Source of the DNA: a virus
DNA length: 64,000 nucleotides
Virus record (IMG/VR): IMGVR_UViG_3300032307_000370
Span: 1-64,000 of that record
Direction: 5' to 3' (one strand)
The notes beneath the pieces are model-generated. The model made no database searches and had not been told where the DNA came from. It saw only the letters and a program-made list of their open reading frames with translations. Of this stretch, positions 34,236 through 43,227 are shown in pieces. The stretch's first letter is position 1. The number at the start of each line of letters is the position of its first letter. The position numbers were made by a program, and so were the translations under genes.

Positions 34236-35999
34236 TTATCGTCTCTTATTTATTAAACTTAATATTTCTTCAACAACATCTCCACTATTCTCAGGTTGTT
34301 CATCCCCCATTACGGTTCGGATGATTTCTTTCTTACGATTTAAGATGTCATAAATAGCACCTTCAATAGTGTTTTCGTACAATGGATAGTAAACAAGTAC
34401 GTTTGATTTTTGACCATAACGATACGCTCTATCTTCAGCTTGAGCGTGTTCGGCGGGAACAAATGATAAGTCATTCATAATAACAACCTCAGCGGCGGTT
34501 AAAGTTAAACCAACACCAGCAGCCTTTAAGTTCCCAACAAATACCTTAATCTTTTCATTATCCTGAAACTCATCAACTGCGTGTTGACGATGAGGTTTAG
34601 AACAACTACCATCCAAATAAACCGCTTGTTTTCCAAAGTGATTATAGATAGTTTGTAATGTGTTGGTAAAGTTTGTGAAGATAATAACTTTTTTACCTTG
34701 TTCTATAATGTTCTCAGCAAACTCAATAGTTTGTTTTGTTTTCTCGTTAGCAATAACCTTCCTAACTTTCATTAGTTTTGAGAATTGAACCGTAAGAGAA
34801 GATGACTCATCTTTCTTATTGTCAAACCAATCATAATATTCCCCCATTAATTCCTCATACTCTTTTGATTTCAAACGAAGATATACAGGTGAAATAATTT
34901 TATCAGGGAGATCTAATACATCCTCTTTTAATCTACGAAGAATTTGTTTTGAAGTTCTATCCCTTAATTCTTCCAAATTAGAAGCCCCCGTAACATTCCA
35001 CACTTTTCTATTTCCCGCAGTAAATTGATATCCCTGACAATAACGAATAGCATAAGCCATCCAATTTTGAGCAACGGGGGACTCAATAATGTTTAATAGG
35101 TTATAATAGTTCATTGGACGAGATGTCATTGGTGTTCCCGTCAACAACCAAACCCTTTTTATGTTTTTAACAAAATGGTTAATAATTTTTGTTCTTTGTG
35201 CTTGGGGGTTAGATATCATATGGGCTTCATCCAAGATAACCAACTCAAAATCAGATTGATTTAGTAAGGACTTACTTTTGTCCTTCATATCGTGAAAGTT
35301 TTTTAGAATATCATAATTAACGATAACAAAATCAGATTCAGTTGAAAATTTCTTACCTTCTGCAATATATACGGTTCTATCTGAATAATTTTCAATCTCA
35401 CGTTGCCAGTTAATCTTTAAAGATGCGGGACAAATAATTAATATTTTCTTCGCCCCCGTCTCCAAAGCGGCAATAATCGTAGCCGTTGTTTTACCAAGAC
35501 CCATATCATCGGCAAGAATAAATCTTCTTGATCCTGCCAATTTTTCTATTGCTTCTTTTTGGTGTTGTAGTGGTGGTCTATGATCGTATTTAGAATAATC
35601 AACTTCAATCTTCTCAACATTATGTGATTTAATAAGAGCCGACTTAGGTACCCAAAACTCACTTAACCTATCTTTCTCAAAGAATTTGGCCCAAACGTGG
35701 TAAGATTTTTCTTTCTCAACTAATAACTTCTCAATATATATGTTTTCAGGTGTTTCTAAAAGATATTTTTCTTCAGCAAACTTTTTAGCGAAGTAAGTAT
35801 CCAATTCCACCCACTTACGAGCAATCTTTGGTGTGGTGTTAAAATAATTTATAATGTAATCCGCTTGAGTTCTTGTCGGATAAAATCTTTTGTTGGTTTC
35901 TTTTTTGGTTTTAAGATATATTATATAGTTATTGGCACCCGAATAGGTGTCTAACAATTCCAACGCTTTGTGTTCTATTAATGATTGATTAATATCCAA
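34236..35999 (-). CDS. SNF2-family DNA helicase/translocase
   Basis: The protein is about 587 residues from a TTG at 35999, which follows AAAAAGGAAAA. The frame stays open upstream to a TTG at 36065, but that would place the promoter-like motif pair at 36035-36050 inside the gene. Superfamily 2 motifs are complete: ILADDMGLGKTTA (Walker A, 167-171), ILDEAHMIS (DEAH, 257-260), VWLLTGTPMTSRPMN, AAGVGLTLTAA and AQAEDRAYRYGQ (motif VI). The Q-x-E-D-R-A-x-R-x-GQ ending is SNF2 type, resembling SMARCAL1-like annealing helicases more than T4 UvsW. It would remodel stalled forks or displace proteins from DNA. The N-terminal 140 residues are unassigned. No ATG is available early in the frame. Confidence 0.85.
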   Translation of the reverse strand: MDINQSLIEHKALELLDTYSGANNYIIYLKTKKETNKRFYPTRTQADYIINYFNTTPKIARKWVELDTYFAKKFAEEKYLLETPENIYIEKLLVEKEKSYHVWAKFFEKDRLSEFWVPKSALIKSHNVEKIEVDYSKYDHRPPLQHQKEAIEKLAGSRRFILADDMGLGKTTATIIAALETGAKKILIICPASLKINWQREIENYSDRTVYIAEGKKFSTESDFVIVNYDILKNFHDMKDKSKSLLNQSDFELVILDEAHMISNPQAQRTKIINHFVKNIKRVWLLTGTPMTSRPMNYYNLLNIIESPVAQNWMAYAIRYCQGYQFTAGNRKVWNVTGASNLEELRDRTSKQILRRLKEDVLDLPDKIISPVYLRLKSKEYEELMGEYYDWFDNKKDESSSLTVQFSKLMKVRKVIANEKTKQTIEFAENIIEQGKKVIIFTNFTNTLQTIYNHFGKQAVYLDGSCSKPHRQHAVDEFQDNEKIKVFVGNLKAAGVGLTLTAAEVVIMNDLSFVPAEHAQAEDRAYRYGQKSNVLVYYPLYENTIEGAIYDILNRKKEIIRTVMGDEQPENSGDVVEEILSLINKRR

Positions 36000-36034
36000 A
36001 TTTTCCTTTTTAATAAAAATAACAATAAAAAAGA

Positions 36035-36042
36035 TATTTATC
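36035..36042 (+). promoter_or_regulatory. Late-type promoter motif GA-TATTTATC
   Basis: Plus-strand copy, ending 16 bases before the ATG at 36059. It directly abuts the minus-strand copy at 36043-36050, forming a near-palindrome of about 20 bases. Confidence 0.5.
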
Positions 36043-36050
36043 AATAAATA
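36043..36050 (-). promoter_or_regulatory. Late-type promoter motif GG-TATTTATT (minus strand)
   Basis: Minus-strand copy reading GGTATTTATT, about 43 bases before the proposed TTG start of the SNF2 helicase. It faces the plus-strand copy. Confidence 0.45.
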
Positions 36051-36058
36051 CCGAAAAT

Positions 36059-36571
36059 ATGGCAAATAAAGTTCCTATTACAAGGATAGGTAAATTTTTT
36101 GGATCAAACGATTTTGACCTTGATATCTCAATGGGTGAAGAATGGTTAGTGGGAGATATGAACTTCACTTGCGTTTTATATCGCATTGATAGATACAAAA
36201 CAAAAACCGATGATGTATATGGTGAAACCGTATCAGACGGTATTAAATTTTTACCTCCAATTGAATTCAATGGTTTCGTTCAAGTAATGGCACCTGAAAA
36301 TAAAATGTTAGGATCAACAAGAGTTGATCAAATGGAACCTGGTAATATTAAAATTTCAGTTTATCAAAAAACTTTAGATGATTTAGGAATTGATATTAAT
36401 TTTGGTGATTATATTGGGTATTATGAAACGGAAACATTAGTTAGATATTACACCGTCAATAATGATGGTCGTGTGGTGTCGGATAATAAACATACTTATG
36501 CAGGGTATAAACCTTTCTATCGTACGATAATGGCTTCACCTGTAGGACCAAATGAATTTAGAGGATTATGA
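36059..36571 (+). CDS. Virion/neck-region structural protein candidate (170 aa)
   Basis: The 170-residue protein, MANKVPITRIGKFFGSNDFD onward, is beta-rich with VQVMAPENKMLGSTRVDQME and YIGYYETETLVRYYTVNND. No enzymatic motif is seen. It opens the plus-strand tail block with its own late-type motif and overlaps the next gene by four bases (ATGA). A tail-completion or neck role is suggested by position before the sheath gene. No family name can be supported. Confidence 0.55.
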   Translation: MANKVPITRIGKFFGSNDFDLDISMGEEWLVGDMNFTCVLYRIDRYKTKTDDVYGETVSDGIKFLPPIEFNGFVQVMAPENKMLGSTRVDQMEPGNIKISVYQKTLDDLGIDINFGDYIGYYETETLVRYYTVNNDGRVVSDNKHTYAGYKPFYRTIMASPVGPNEFRGL

Positions 36572-37008
36572 AACTATTATTAAACGAATCTCAGAGTAAA
36601 GATTTAATTTATTCAATTAAGGGAGACCCGGATTTATTGATTAATAAACAAGTTAAAGTTTATTATGATATTACGAGACATATGTTCTCAGTTACATTTG
36701 GTGGTATTGTCGTATTAAAAGCGGATTACGTTAGATTGGAAAATGTAAGATTTTTAGTGGGGGAAAAAGGTAAAGAAAAAGTTAGATCAGTTAAACAAAA
36801 AAATGTTCATGCTTATGTAACAGGAACATTGGTTGATTACTGTGAGTTTCCTTGTGATAATATTCCATCACCCGATTCAAATGTTGTTATTAAATATAAT
36901 CCTTATTTTGATGATACTTTTGTAATTAAGAAAACAAGAGAACCAATCTTTGGTGCAAATGAAGTTGAAATGATAAATTTAGAAGATAAAATATTTTTAG
37001 TGAATTAA
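36568..37008 (+). CDS. Hypothetical tail-block protein (146 aa)
   Basis: The 146-residue beta-rich protein, MKLLLNESQSKDLIYSIKGD onward, overlaps the preceding gene by four bases and ends two bases before the next. No motif is recognised. Tight coupling implies stoichiometric expression with its neighbours, as expected for a neck or tail-completion complex. Confidence 0.55.
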   Translation: MKLLLNESQSKDLIYSIKGDPDLLINKQVKVYYDITRHMFSVTFGGIVVLKADYVRLENVRFLVGEKGKEKVRSVKQKNVHAYVTGTLVDYCEFPCDNIPSPDSNVVIKYNPYFDDTFVIKKTREPIFGANEVEMINLEDKIFLVN

Positions 37009-37009
37009 T

Positions 37010-38071
37010 ATGGGGTTCCCAAAACAAATAAAAAAAAGTATTCCTCTGATTGAGAAAAAAATCTTAACTCCGAGAAGACATGAGATTGCGGACATGATTT
37101 CAGAAGATGGAACTTATCTTCCGAAATCTTTATTACACGCCGATTTAGATCGTGGATTTTTAGATTTTGTTAAAGATGAATTAAGATGTGTTGTTGAAGG
37201 ATCATTAATTCCAACTGTTGACATTATGATCACAACACAGAACTGGTCTCAGTTTGTGGAAACATGGGATTTCCAAAATATTGACAAAAATGCTGAACCC
37301 CCATTTATCACAACGATCAGAACCCCCGAAGTTAAATATGGATCAAATCCCGCATTAAGATGGAATATACCAAATAGAAGACAATACTATTACGCGAAAG
37401 TACCAACATGGGACGGACAAAGACATGGTATGGATATATACAAAATACCCCAACCAGTACCTGTTGATATAACATATACTGTGGCAATCTTATGTAATAG
37501 AATGAGAGAACTAAATAAGTTCAATCAAATTGTTCTTGAAAAGTTCGCATCAAGACAAGCATACCAAGTCATAAAAGGACATTATATTCCTATTGTAATG
37601 AATGACATTACAGATGAATCAGTATTAGACCTTGAGAAAAGAAAATTTTATATTCAAAAATATACCTTTACATTATTAGGTTTCCTTATTGATGAGGACG
37701 AGTTTGAGATTACTCCAGCAATCACACGAGTTTTTCAAATTTTTGAAACAGAAACAAAAACAAGAAAGAAAAGACAAAGAAAAGAAGAACCAAACCCACC
37801 TTCAGTAAAAAGATATGATTTTGCAACGGGTGTCACTGCCAATGAAGTTATAGAGGTTTTTGATTATAATGTTAATTTAAGATTTGTTGATAGTGATAAT
37901 GTATCAAGTGGGACCCCCCCATCAGGATATGAGGTTTATATTAATGGTCTTTACTATGGGAACGATGTTAGGGAAATACAAATTAATAGTGGGGATGAAT
38001 TAAAAATTATCATCTACAAACAATTTCCAAACGACACATCATTCTTAATATTTAATCAGGAGTTACTTTAA
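37010..38071 (+). CDS. Tail-completion/terminator-like structural protein candidate
   Basis: The protein has 353 residues. The core (about 60-250) carries VDIMITTQNWSQFVETWDF, YYYAKVPTWDGQRHGMDIYK, DITYTVAILCNRMRELNKFN, then RQAYQVIKGHYIPIVMNDIT and a strand pair with DEDEFEITP. A long antiparallel sheet crossed by one helix that ends in a variable C-terminus (PPSVKRYDFATGVTANE, then a small beta domain) resembles phage tail-terminator and completion proteins. Position immediately before the sheath gene agrees with T4 gp15-type function. Sequence similarity to gp15 was not established. Confidence 0.5.
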   Translation: MGFPKQIKKSIPLIEKKILTPRRHEIADMISEDGTYLPKSLLHADLDRGFLDFVKDELRCVVEGSLIPTVDIMITTQNWSQFVETWDFQNIDKNAEPPFITTIRTPEVKYGSNPALRWNIPNRRQYYYAKVPTWDGQRHGMDIYKIPQPVPVDITYTVAILCNRMRELNKFNQIVLEKFASRQAYQVIKGHYIPIVMNDITDESVLDLEKRKFYIQKYTFTLLGFLIDEDEFEITPAITRVFQIFETETKTRKKRQRKEEPNPPSVKRYDFATGVTANEVIEVFDYNVNLRFVDSDNVSSGTPPSGYEVYINGLYYGNDVREIQINSGDELKIIIYKQFPNDTSFLIFNQELL

Positions 38072-38236
38072 TTAATCCTCTCCGTAAATATCTTTTTTTT
38101 CCTTACATTTTTCCATTATCAGGTTTTCCAAAAACCGATACATTTTAATCCCACGCTTATCACAATACTTTTTTAGGGTTTCGTGAACCTCAACTGAAAT
38201 CTTCAAATTTTTTATCTTCTTAGTATCTTTATCCAT
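38072..38236 (-). CDS. Small ribbon-helix-helix DNA-binding protein (54 aa)
   Basis: A short minus-strand gene in the gap before the sheath gene. The 54 residues run from MDKDTKKIKNLKISVEVHET to KDIYGED. The strand LKISVEVH followed by two helices (ETLKKYCDKRG and KMYRFLENLIMEKCKEKK) is the Arc/MetJ/CopG ribbon-helix-helix pattern. Such proteins bind operators as dimers. Its stop lies one base after the plus gene's stop, and it has a sigma70-like promoter just upstream on the minus strand. An early-expressed regulator of late tail transcription is a reasonable guess. Confidence 0.75.
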   Translation of the reverse strand: MDKDTKKIKNLKISVEVHETLKKYCDKRGIKMYRFLENLIMEKCKEKKDIYGED

Positions 38237-38259
38237 AGGTAGAAAAAAGGTAGAATTAA

Positions 38260-38287
38260 ATCATACCAAAATATAAATAGTTTACAA
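38260..38287 (-). promoter_or_regulatory. Sigma70-like promoter TTGTAA-N16-TATGAT (minus strand)
   Basis: On the minus strand TTGTAA (38287-38282) and TATGAT (38265-38260) are 16 bases apart. The start of the ribbon-helix-helix gene is 23 bases further on. Confidence 0.5.
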
Positions 38288-38315
38288 GAAGTAAAGTTTT
38301 TGCGTAAAAAACTAA

Positions 38316-38323
38316 TATTTATA
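38316..38323 (+). promoter_or_regulatory. Late-type promoter motif AA-TATTTATA before tail sheath
   Basis: TATTTATA preceded by AA, ending 33 bases before the sheath ATG. The leader is longer than at other sites. Confidence 0.5.
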
Positions 38324-38356
38324 TAGAAATAAATTAAATAAACAAAAAAAAAGACA

Positions 38357-41300
38357 ATGGCTAATAGTAAAGTATTTGTATCACCAGGCGTCTATACTTC
38401 TGAAGTGGATTTAAGTTTTGTGGCACAAAGTGTTGGTGTTACAACTTTAGGTATCGCAGGTGAGACCTTAAAGGGTCCCGCATTCGAACCAATCTTCATT
38501 AGAAATTTTGACGAGTTCCAAACCTATTTTGGGGGAACTGTACCTGAAAAATTTGTGAACACACAAATCCCTAAATATGAGGCTGCGTATATCGCAAAAT
38601 CTTATTTACAACAATCTAATCAATTATTCGTAACGAGAATATTAGGACTTTCAGGTTATGACGCTGGTCCGTCTTGGTCAATCGTAACTACGGCAAACGT
38701 AGATTGTTCAACAATTGGTATTAATTGTTTTAGTGCAGTTACACCATCAGGATCATGTGATCCTGTATGTGTTACACCATTAGAATTACCATTTGTGGTT
38801 GATTTTACAGGATGTACTAATTCAACAACAAGTATAGATTATTTAAGTAATTTCCCACAAGAAATTCAAGATTTACTTAATGTGAGTTATGAAACACCTC
38901 AAGGTGGAACATCAACATTAGATAGTAACATTAGAGATTTAATCTTTGGTGTTATTACAAGTTCAAACCCTTTAACCGCTGAAGATACTAATATTAGTTA
39001 TTTTGGTAGTGTTGATGGTAATGATTATAGTGCGTTAACCGTAAATGGAACATATACCGCAACAACAAATGTTTATGGTGTTCCTGCAGTACCATTTGAT
39101 CAAAACACATTATGTGATGGGGCTAATACATCTTGGTATTATTCTTTATTTGATGAGGATGGTAATGGTAATTATTCTGGTTTCTCATTTTGGTCAATCG
39201 TTACAGGTGTGACAAACATTACACCAATAACAACAACCACTACGGCACCAACCACAACATCAACAACAACTAACCCTTGTGTTACTCCTGTTCCAACAAC
39301 CACAACAACTACAACAATTCCTGTACCTGTTGAGTGTTATTCAGGGTCAGTAATGGGTGTAATCTACTATTATACAGGTACATCATATACCAATTATGAT
39401 AATATGGTTGTATCAACATTCAGATCAAGAGGTATATCAACTTATGCTGATGGTAATAACCCAGTATATGAAGTACCTAATTTAAATGACGTTTCATTAA
39501 ACATGACAGGTCAATACTCAGGTGTTTTACAAAACCCATATTTACCATTTGGTGTAAATGTAACAAATAAAGATGGGGTTAACTTTAATTTTGAAGCATC
39601 ATTCTCAACATCGGACGCTCAATACCTTACTAAAGTATTTGGTACTACTAATTTTGGTAAACCAAGAAATGTAGTTCCTTTATTTGTTGAAGAAAGATTC
39701 CAAGCGTTATTAAATTATGGATGGAGAAAAGGTTTCATTAGAGGTTTAAGACCTACATTGGTTGATTTAGATTCTGCTCAAAGTAATGCTAGTGATTCAA
39801 TCGCATGGTATTTAGACAGATATCAAACACCAAGTTCACCATGGGTTGTATCTGAACTTAGAGGTACAAAAGTTTATAACTTATTTAAGTTCTACACAAT
39901 TGCCGATGGGGATGCTGCTAATTATGAAATTAAAATCTCTATTGGAAACATTTCATTCGCAAATGGCACTTTTGATGTATTCGTTCGTGATTATTATGAT
40001 ACAGATACTAATCCAGTTGTTGTGGAAAAATTCACAAACTGTAGTATGGATCCAAGTCAAAATAATTTCGTTGCTAAGAAAATCGGAACATTGGATGGAG
40101 AATTCCAACTTAATTCTACATATGTAATGGTGGAAATGAATGAAGATGCTCCTGTAGATGCATTACCTTGTGGATTTGAAGGATTTAACTTTAGAACATA
40201 CGGAACGGCAACATCACCATTCCCTGTGTATAAAACAAAATATGATTTCCCTGGTGAAGTAATATTTAACCCACCGTTTAGTGCACCAATTCAAAGTCCC
40301 GGTGATAATGTTAGAAGAACATATTTAGGTATTTCTAACAACAATAGTTGGGATGGTAACTATTTTGAATATATTGGTAAACAAAACCCTATCTCAACTT
40401 GTGATTTAGAAGGTGGTGAATGGAACTACAGATCAAAAGGTTTCCACATGGATAAAGATGCATCAGGTATTACAATTTCAGATGCATTTACAACATCAGG
40501 AACACCAAGATTTGATGTGGGTGATGCTAATTTCTCATCTGAACCAAACAACCCAACAAACCCTTACTATAGAATTTACTCAAGAAAATTCACTTTATTA
40601 GTACAAGGTGGTTTTGATGGTTGGGATATCTATAGAGAATATAGAACTAACGGAGATAGATATGTATTAGGAAGATCAGGTTACTTAAATGGTGCTTGTC
40701 CTGATAACAGATATCCGAATGCTGTTGGTTGGGGAGCATTCAAACAAATCGCTGTTGGTGATGGAACTCAAGATTTCGCAAATACTGATTACTACGCATA
40801 TTTGTTAGGTATTCAAACATTCGCAAATCCTGAAGCAGTTAACATCAACGTATTTGTATCCCCTGGTATTGACTACGTTAATAACAGTGACTTAGTAGAA
40901 GCAACAATTGATATGATTGAGAACGATAGAGCGGATTCACTTTATATTACAACTACCCCTGACTACAACCTATTCTTACCAACAACAACAGGTGGTGATG
41001 GAATGATTTATCCTCAAGAAGCGGTTGACAACTTGGAACAAACAGGAATTGACTCTAACTACACGGCAACTTACTACCCTTGGGTATTAACTCGTGATAC
41101 GGTTAACAATACTCAAATCTATATTCCAGCAACGGCTGAGGTAACAAGAAACTTGGCATTAACCGACAACATCGCGTTCCCTTGGTTCGCAGCTGCGGGT
41201 TATACAAGAGGTATCGTGAACTCAATCAAAGCACGTAAGAAGTTGACTCAAGAAGATAGAGATACTCTTTACCAAGGAAGAATTAACCCGATCGCAACCT

Positions 41301-41674
41301 TCTCTGATGTGGGTACTGTGATTTGGGGTAACAAAACTCTTCAAGTTAGAGAATCAGCACTTGATAGAATTAACGTAAGAAGATTGTTATTACAAGCTCG
41401 TAAATTGATTTCAGCGGTTTCTGTGAGATTGTTGTTTGATCAAAATGATGAACAAGTAAGACAAGATTTCTTAAACTCAGTAAATCCAATATTAGACGCT
41501 ATCAGAAGAGATAGAGGTTTGTATGATTTCCGAGTAACAGTTTCTTCAGATACTGCTGATTTAGATAGAAATCAAATGACAGGTAAGATTTACATTAAAC
41601 CAACAAGATCCTTAGAATTTATAGATATTACCTTCTATATTACACCTACAGGAGCATCATTTGAGGATATTTAA
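38357..41674 (+). CDS. 18: Contractile tail sheath protein (T4 gp18-like)
   Basis: The 1105-residue protein has both sheath hallmarks. The N-terminus is MANSKVFVSPGVYTSEVDLS then VGVTTLGIAGETLKGPAFEP. The C-terminal handshake domain reads FPWFAAAGYTRGIVNSIKAR, PIATFSDVGTVIWGNKTL, RINVRRLLLQARKLISAVSV and KIYIKPTRSLEFIDITFYI. T4 gp18 has 659 residues, so this protein carries about 450 extra in the middle. The extra part includes a Thr-rich stretch (about 287-325) similar to the linkers of the TP adhesins. The extra domains should face outward, where they could bind the cell or carry glycans. A strong terminator follows, consistent with high expression as a single gene. Confidence 0.93.
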   Translation: MANSKVFVSPGVYTSEVDLSFVAQSVGVTTLGIAGETLKGPAFEPIFIRNFDEFQTYFGGTVPEKFVNTQIPKYEAAYIAKSYLQQSNQLFVTRILGLSGYDAGPSWSIVTTANVDCSTIGINCFSAVTPSGSCDPVCVTPLELPFVVDFTGCTNSTTSIDYLSNFPQEIQDLLNVSYETPQGGTSTLDSNIRDLIFGVITSSNPLTAEDTNISYFGSVDGNDYSALTVNGTYTATTNVYGVPAVPFDQNTLCDGANTSWYYSLFDEDGNGNYSGFSFWSIVTGVTNITPITTTTTAPTTTSTTTNPCVTPVPTTTTTTTIPVPVECYSGSVMGVIYYYTGTSYTNYDNMVVSTFRSRGISTYADGNNPVYEVPNLNDVSLNMTGQYSGVLQNPYLPFGVNVTNKDGVNFNFEASFSTSDAQYLTKVFGTTNFGKPRNVVPLFVEERFQALLNYGWRKGFIRGLRPTLVDLDSAQSNASDSIAWYLDRYQTPSSPWVVSELRGTKVYNLFKFYTIADGDAANYEIKISIGNISFANGTFDVFVRDYYDTDTNPVVVEKFTNCSMDPSQNNFVAKKIGTLDGEFQLNSTYVMVEMNEDAPVDALPCGFEGFNFRTYGTATSPFPVYKTKYDFPGEVIFNPPFSAPIQSPGDNVRRTYLGISNNNSWDGNYFEYIGKQNPISTCDLEGGEWNYRSKGFHMDKDASGITISDAFTTSGTPRFDVGDANFSSEPNNPTNPYYRIYSRKFTLLVQGGFDGWDIYREYRTNGDRYVLGRSGYLNGACPDNRYPNAVGWGAFKQIAVGDGTQDFANTDYYAYLLGIQTFANPEAVNINVFVSPGIDYVNNSDLVEATIDMIENDRADSLYITTTPDYNLFLPTTTGGDGMIYPQEAVDNLEQTGIDSNYTATYYPWVLTRDTVNNTQIYIPATAEVTRNLALTDNIAFPWFAAAGYTRGIVNSIKARKKLTQEDRDTLYQGRINPIATFSDVGTVIWGNKTLQVRESALDRINVRRLLLQARKLISAVSVRLLFDQNDEQVRQDFLNSVNPILDAIRRDRGLYDFRVTVSSDTADLDRNQMTGKIYIKPTRSLEFIDITFYITPTGASFEDI
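39217..39330 (+). repeat. Thr-rich linker inside the tail sheath gene
   Basis: Encodes TPITTTTTAPTTTSTTTNPC then VTPVPTTTTTTTIPVPVEC. The composition matches the Thr/Pro linkers of region 1, and Cys residues flank it. Confidence 0.85.
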
Positions 41675-41697
41675 TCTTAAAAATGAAAAAAAATACG

Positions 41698-41726
41698 AAA
41701 AGGGAGACAAGTTCTCCCTTTTTTTA
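41698..41726 (+). terminator. Rho-independent terminator after tail sheath
   Basis: 10-bp stem AAAAGGGAGA / TCTCCCTTTT with loop CAAGT, then a T-run to 41726. It lies 24 bases past the sheath stop. Confidence 0.9.
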
Positions 41727-41735
41727 TTACCTTTG

Positions 41736-41743
41736 TATTTATA
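41736..41743 (+). promoter_or_regulatory. Late-type promoter motif TG-TATTTATA
   Basis: TATTTATA immediately after the sheath terminator and 14 bases before the ATG at 41758. This placement argues that the motif restarts transcription. Confidence 0.55.
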
Positions 41744-41757
41744 AATGTAAGAAAATT

Positions 41758-42591
41758 ATGGAACATAAACAACTTGTCAAAGAAATTATTAGTGAAATTG
41801 TCCAAGACAACTCAACTCCAGTGATGAAATATTATTCCTTTGATTGGGATGATAACCTAATGTATATGCCGACAAAAATTTATCTTTTAGATGATGAAGG
41901 TAATACGGTAGGTATGTCAACTGAGGATTTTTCCGAACACAGAACTGAAGTAGGTAAGACACCATTTAATTATAATGGTCATACAATTGTTGGGTTTCAC
42001 CCAAATGCCTTTAAGGATTTCGGAGTATTAGGTGATAGAAAGTTTTTAACCGATAGTATGGTAGCCCCAACAGGACCGGCATGGGATGATTTTGTGGAGG
42101 CGATTAATAACGGATCAATCTTTTCAATCATTACAGCAAGAGGACATACTCCATCGGCTCTTAAACAAGCGGTTTACAAATTAATTAAATCCAATAAAAA
42201 TGGAATTGATTCAAATAAATTGGTTAAAAATCTTATGAGATATAGAGATTTGGCTGACGAAGATAAACTTAATAAAGACCAACTTATACGAAGTTATTTA
42301 GATTTATGTCGTTTTCATCCGGTGTCTTTTGGTGTAAGTACTGAAACTAATCCTGAACAAGGTAAGATAAAGGCAATGGAAGATTTTATTAGATATGTAA
42401 AACAAATATCTCACCATTTACAAAAGAAGGCATTTATGAAAAACAAGATAAGTAATTATTTTACACCATATATTGGTTTTTCAGATGACGATGTAAGAAA
42501 TGTAGATACTATGAAGAAACATTTCAAAGACAAAGATGAAGATATATTACATACTTACTTAACTGCTGGAGGAATAAAAAGAAAGTATTAA
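41758..42591 (+). CDS. HAD-superfamily phosphatase-like protein
   Basis: The ATG at 41758 gives MEHKQLVKEIISEIVQ. An in-frame ATG at 41683 lies before the sheath terminator and is rejected. The 277-residue protein has HAD motif I FDWDDNLMYMPTKIYLLDD (Asp-Trp-Asp), motif II IFSIITARGHTPSALK (Thr/Ser) and a motif IV-like GFSDDDVRN. The insertion between motifs is large. The substrate is unknown; a nucleotide or phospho-protein phosphatase is possible. It sits between sheath and tube genes as its own unit, an unusual place for an enzyme. A role in tail assembly cannot be excluded. Confidence 0.75.
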   Translation: MEHKQLVKEIISEIVQDNSTPVMKYYSFDWDDNLMYMPTKIYLLDDEGNTVGMSTEDFSEHRTEVGKTPFNYNGHTIVGFHPNAFKDFGVLGDRKFLTDSMVAPTGPAWDDFVEAINNGSIFSIITARGHTPSALKQAVYKLIKSNKNGIDSNKLVKNLMRYRDLADEDKLNKDQLIRSYLDLCRFHPVSFGVSTETNPEQGKIKAMEDFIRYVKQISHHLQKKAFMKNKISNYFTPYIGFSDDDVRNVDTMKKHFKDKDEDILHTYLTAGGIKRKY

Positions 42592-42675
42592 TAATTAAAA
42601 TCCAGTAATGTCTAGTTCTAGATGTAATTTATTGAAAAAAAAGTAAAAGTAAATAGAAATTTTTTGTTTAGGGTA

Positions 42676-42683
42676 TATTTATA
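42676..42683 (+). promoter_or_regulatory. Late-type promoter motif GGGTA-TATTTATA before tail tube
   Basis: TATTTATA preceded by GGGTA, 32 bases before the tube ATG. The long A-rich leader parallels the sheath leader. The remaining gap from 42592 holds nothing else recognisable. Confidence 0.55.
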
Positions 42684-42715
42684 ATAAAAATAAACTAAAA
42701 CTAAAACAAAAAATT

Positions 42716-43204
42716 ATGGCTGATTTACTGATGAAAATGCCAGTTCCGTATGAACCGAAACGCCAGAATAGATTCATACTTAGGTTTCCTAGTCCACTAG
42801 GGATTAATGAATGGTTCGTGGAAAGTGCTTCAAGACCATCAATAAAAATTGGTTCAACTGAAATACAATTCTTAAATACATCTACGTTCGTTGCTGGACG
42901 ATTTAATTGGGATCCGATCACAGTTAAATTTAGAGACCCTATCGGTCCTTCAGCGGCTCAAGCATTGATGGAATGGGTTCGTTTATGTGCTGAATCTGTT
43001 ACAGGTCGTATGGGTTATGCTGCAGGGTATAAAAAGAACATTGATTTAGAGATGTTGGATCCAACAGGTGTAGTTGTTGAAAAATGGATTTTAGAAGGAA
43101 CATTTATGACAGATGTGAATTTTGGTTCATTATCATATTCACAAGATGCTCTTGCTGACATTACGGCAACTCTTCGTATGGATAGATGTATCTTGGTTTA
43201 CTAA
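42716..43204 (+). CDS. 19: Tail tube protein (T4 gp19-like)
   Basis: The 162-residue protein matches T4 gp19 in length (163) and pattern: KRQNRFILRFPSPLGINEWF, VESASRPSIKIG, PITVKFRDPIGPSAAQALME, GYKKNIDLEMLDPTGVVVEK and DITATLRMDRCILVY at the end. It forms the rigid inner tube inside the sheath through which DNA passes. It is transcribed as a single gene between a late-type promoter motif and a strong terminator, as expected for a protein needed in many copies. Confidence 0.93.
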   Translation: MADLLMKMPVPYEPKRQNRFILRFPSPLGINEWFVESASRPSIKIGSTEIQFLNTSTFVAGRFNWDPITVKFRDPIGPSAAQALMEWVRLCAESVTGRMGYAAGYKKNIDLEMLDPTGVVVEKWILEGTFMTDVNFGSLSYSQDALADITATLRMDRCILVY

Positions 43205-43227
43205 GAATTTAATGATAATATTATAAT

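Noticed and set aside
41683-41757. Upstream ATG extending the HAD protein by 25 residues
   Set aside because: It would run through the sheath terminator hairpin and the promoter motif; the extra residues are Lys/Tyr-rich and unlike the family.
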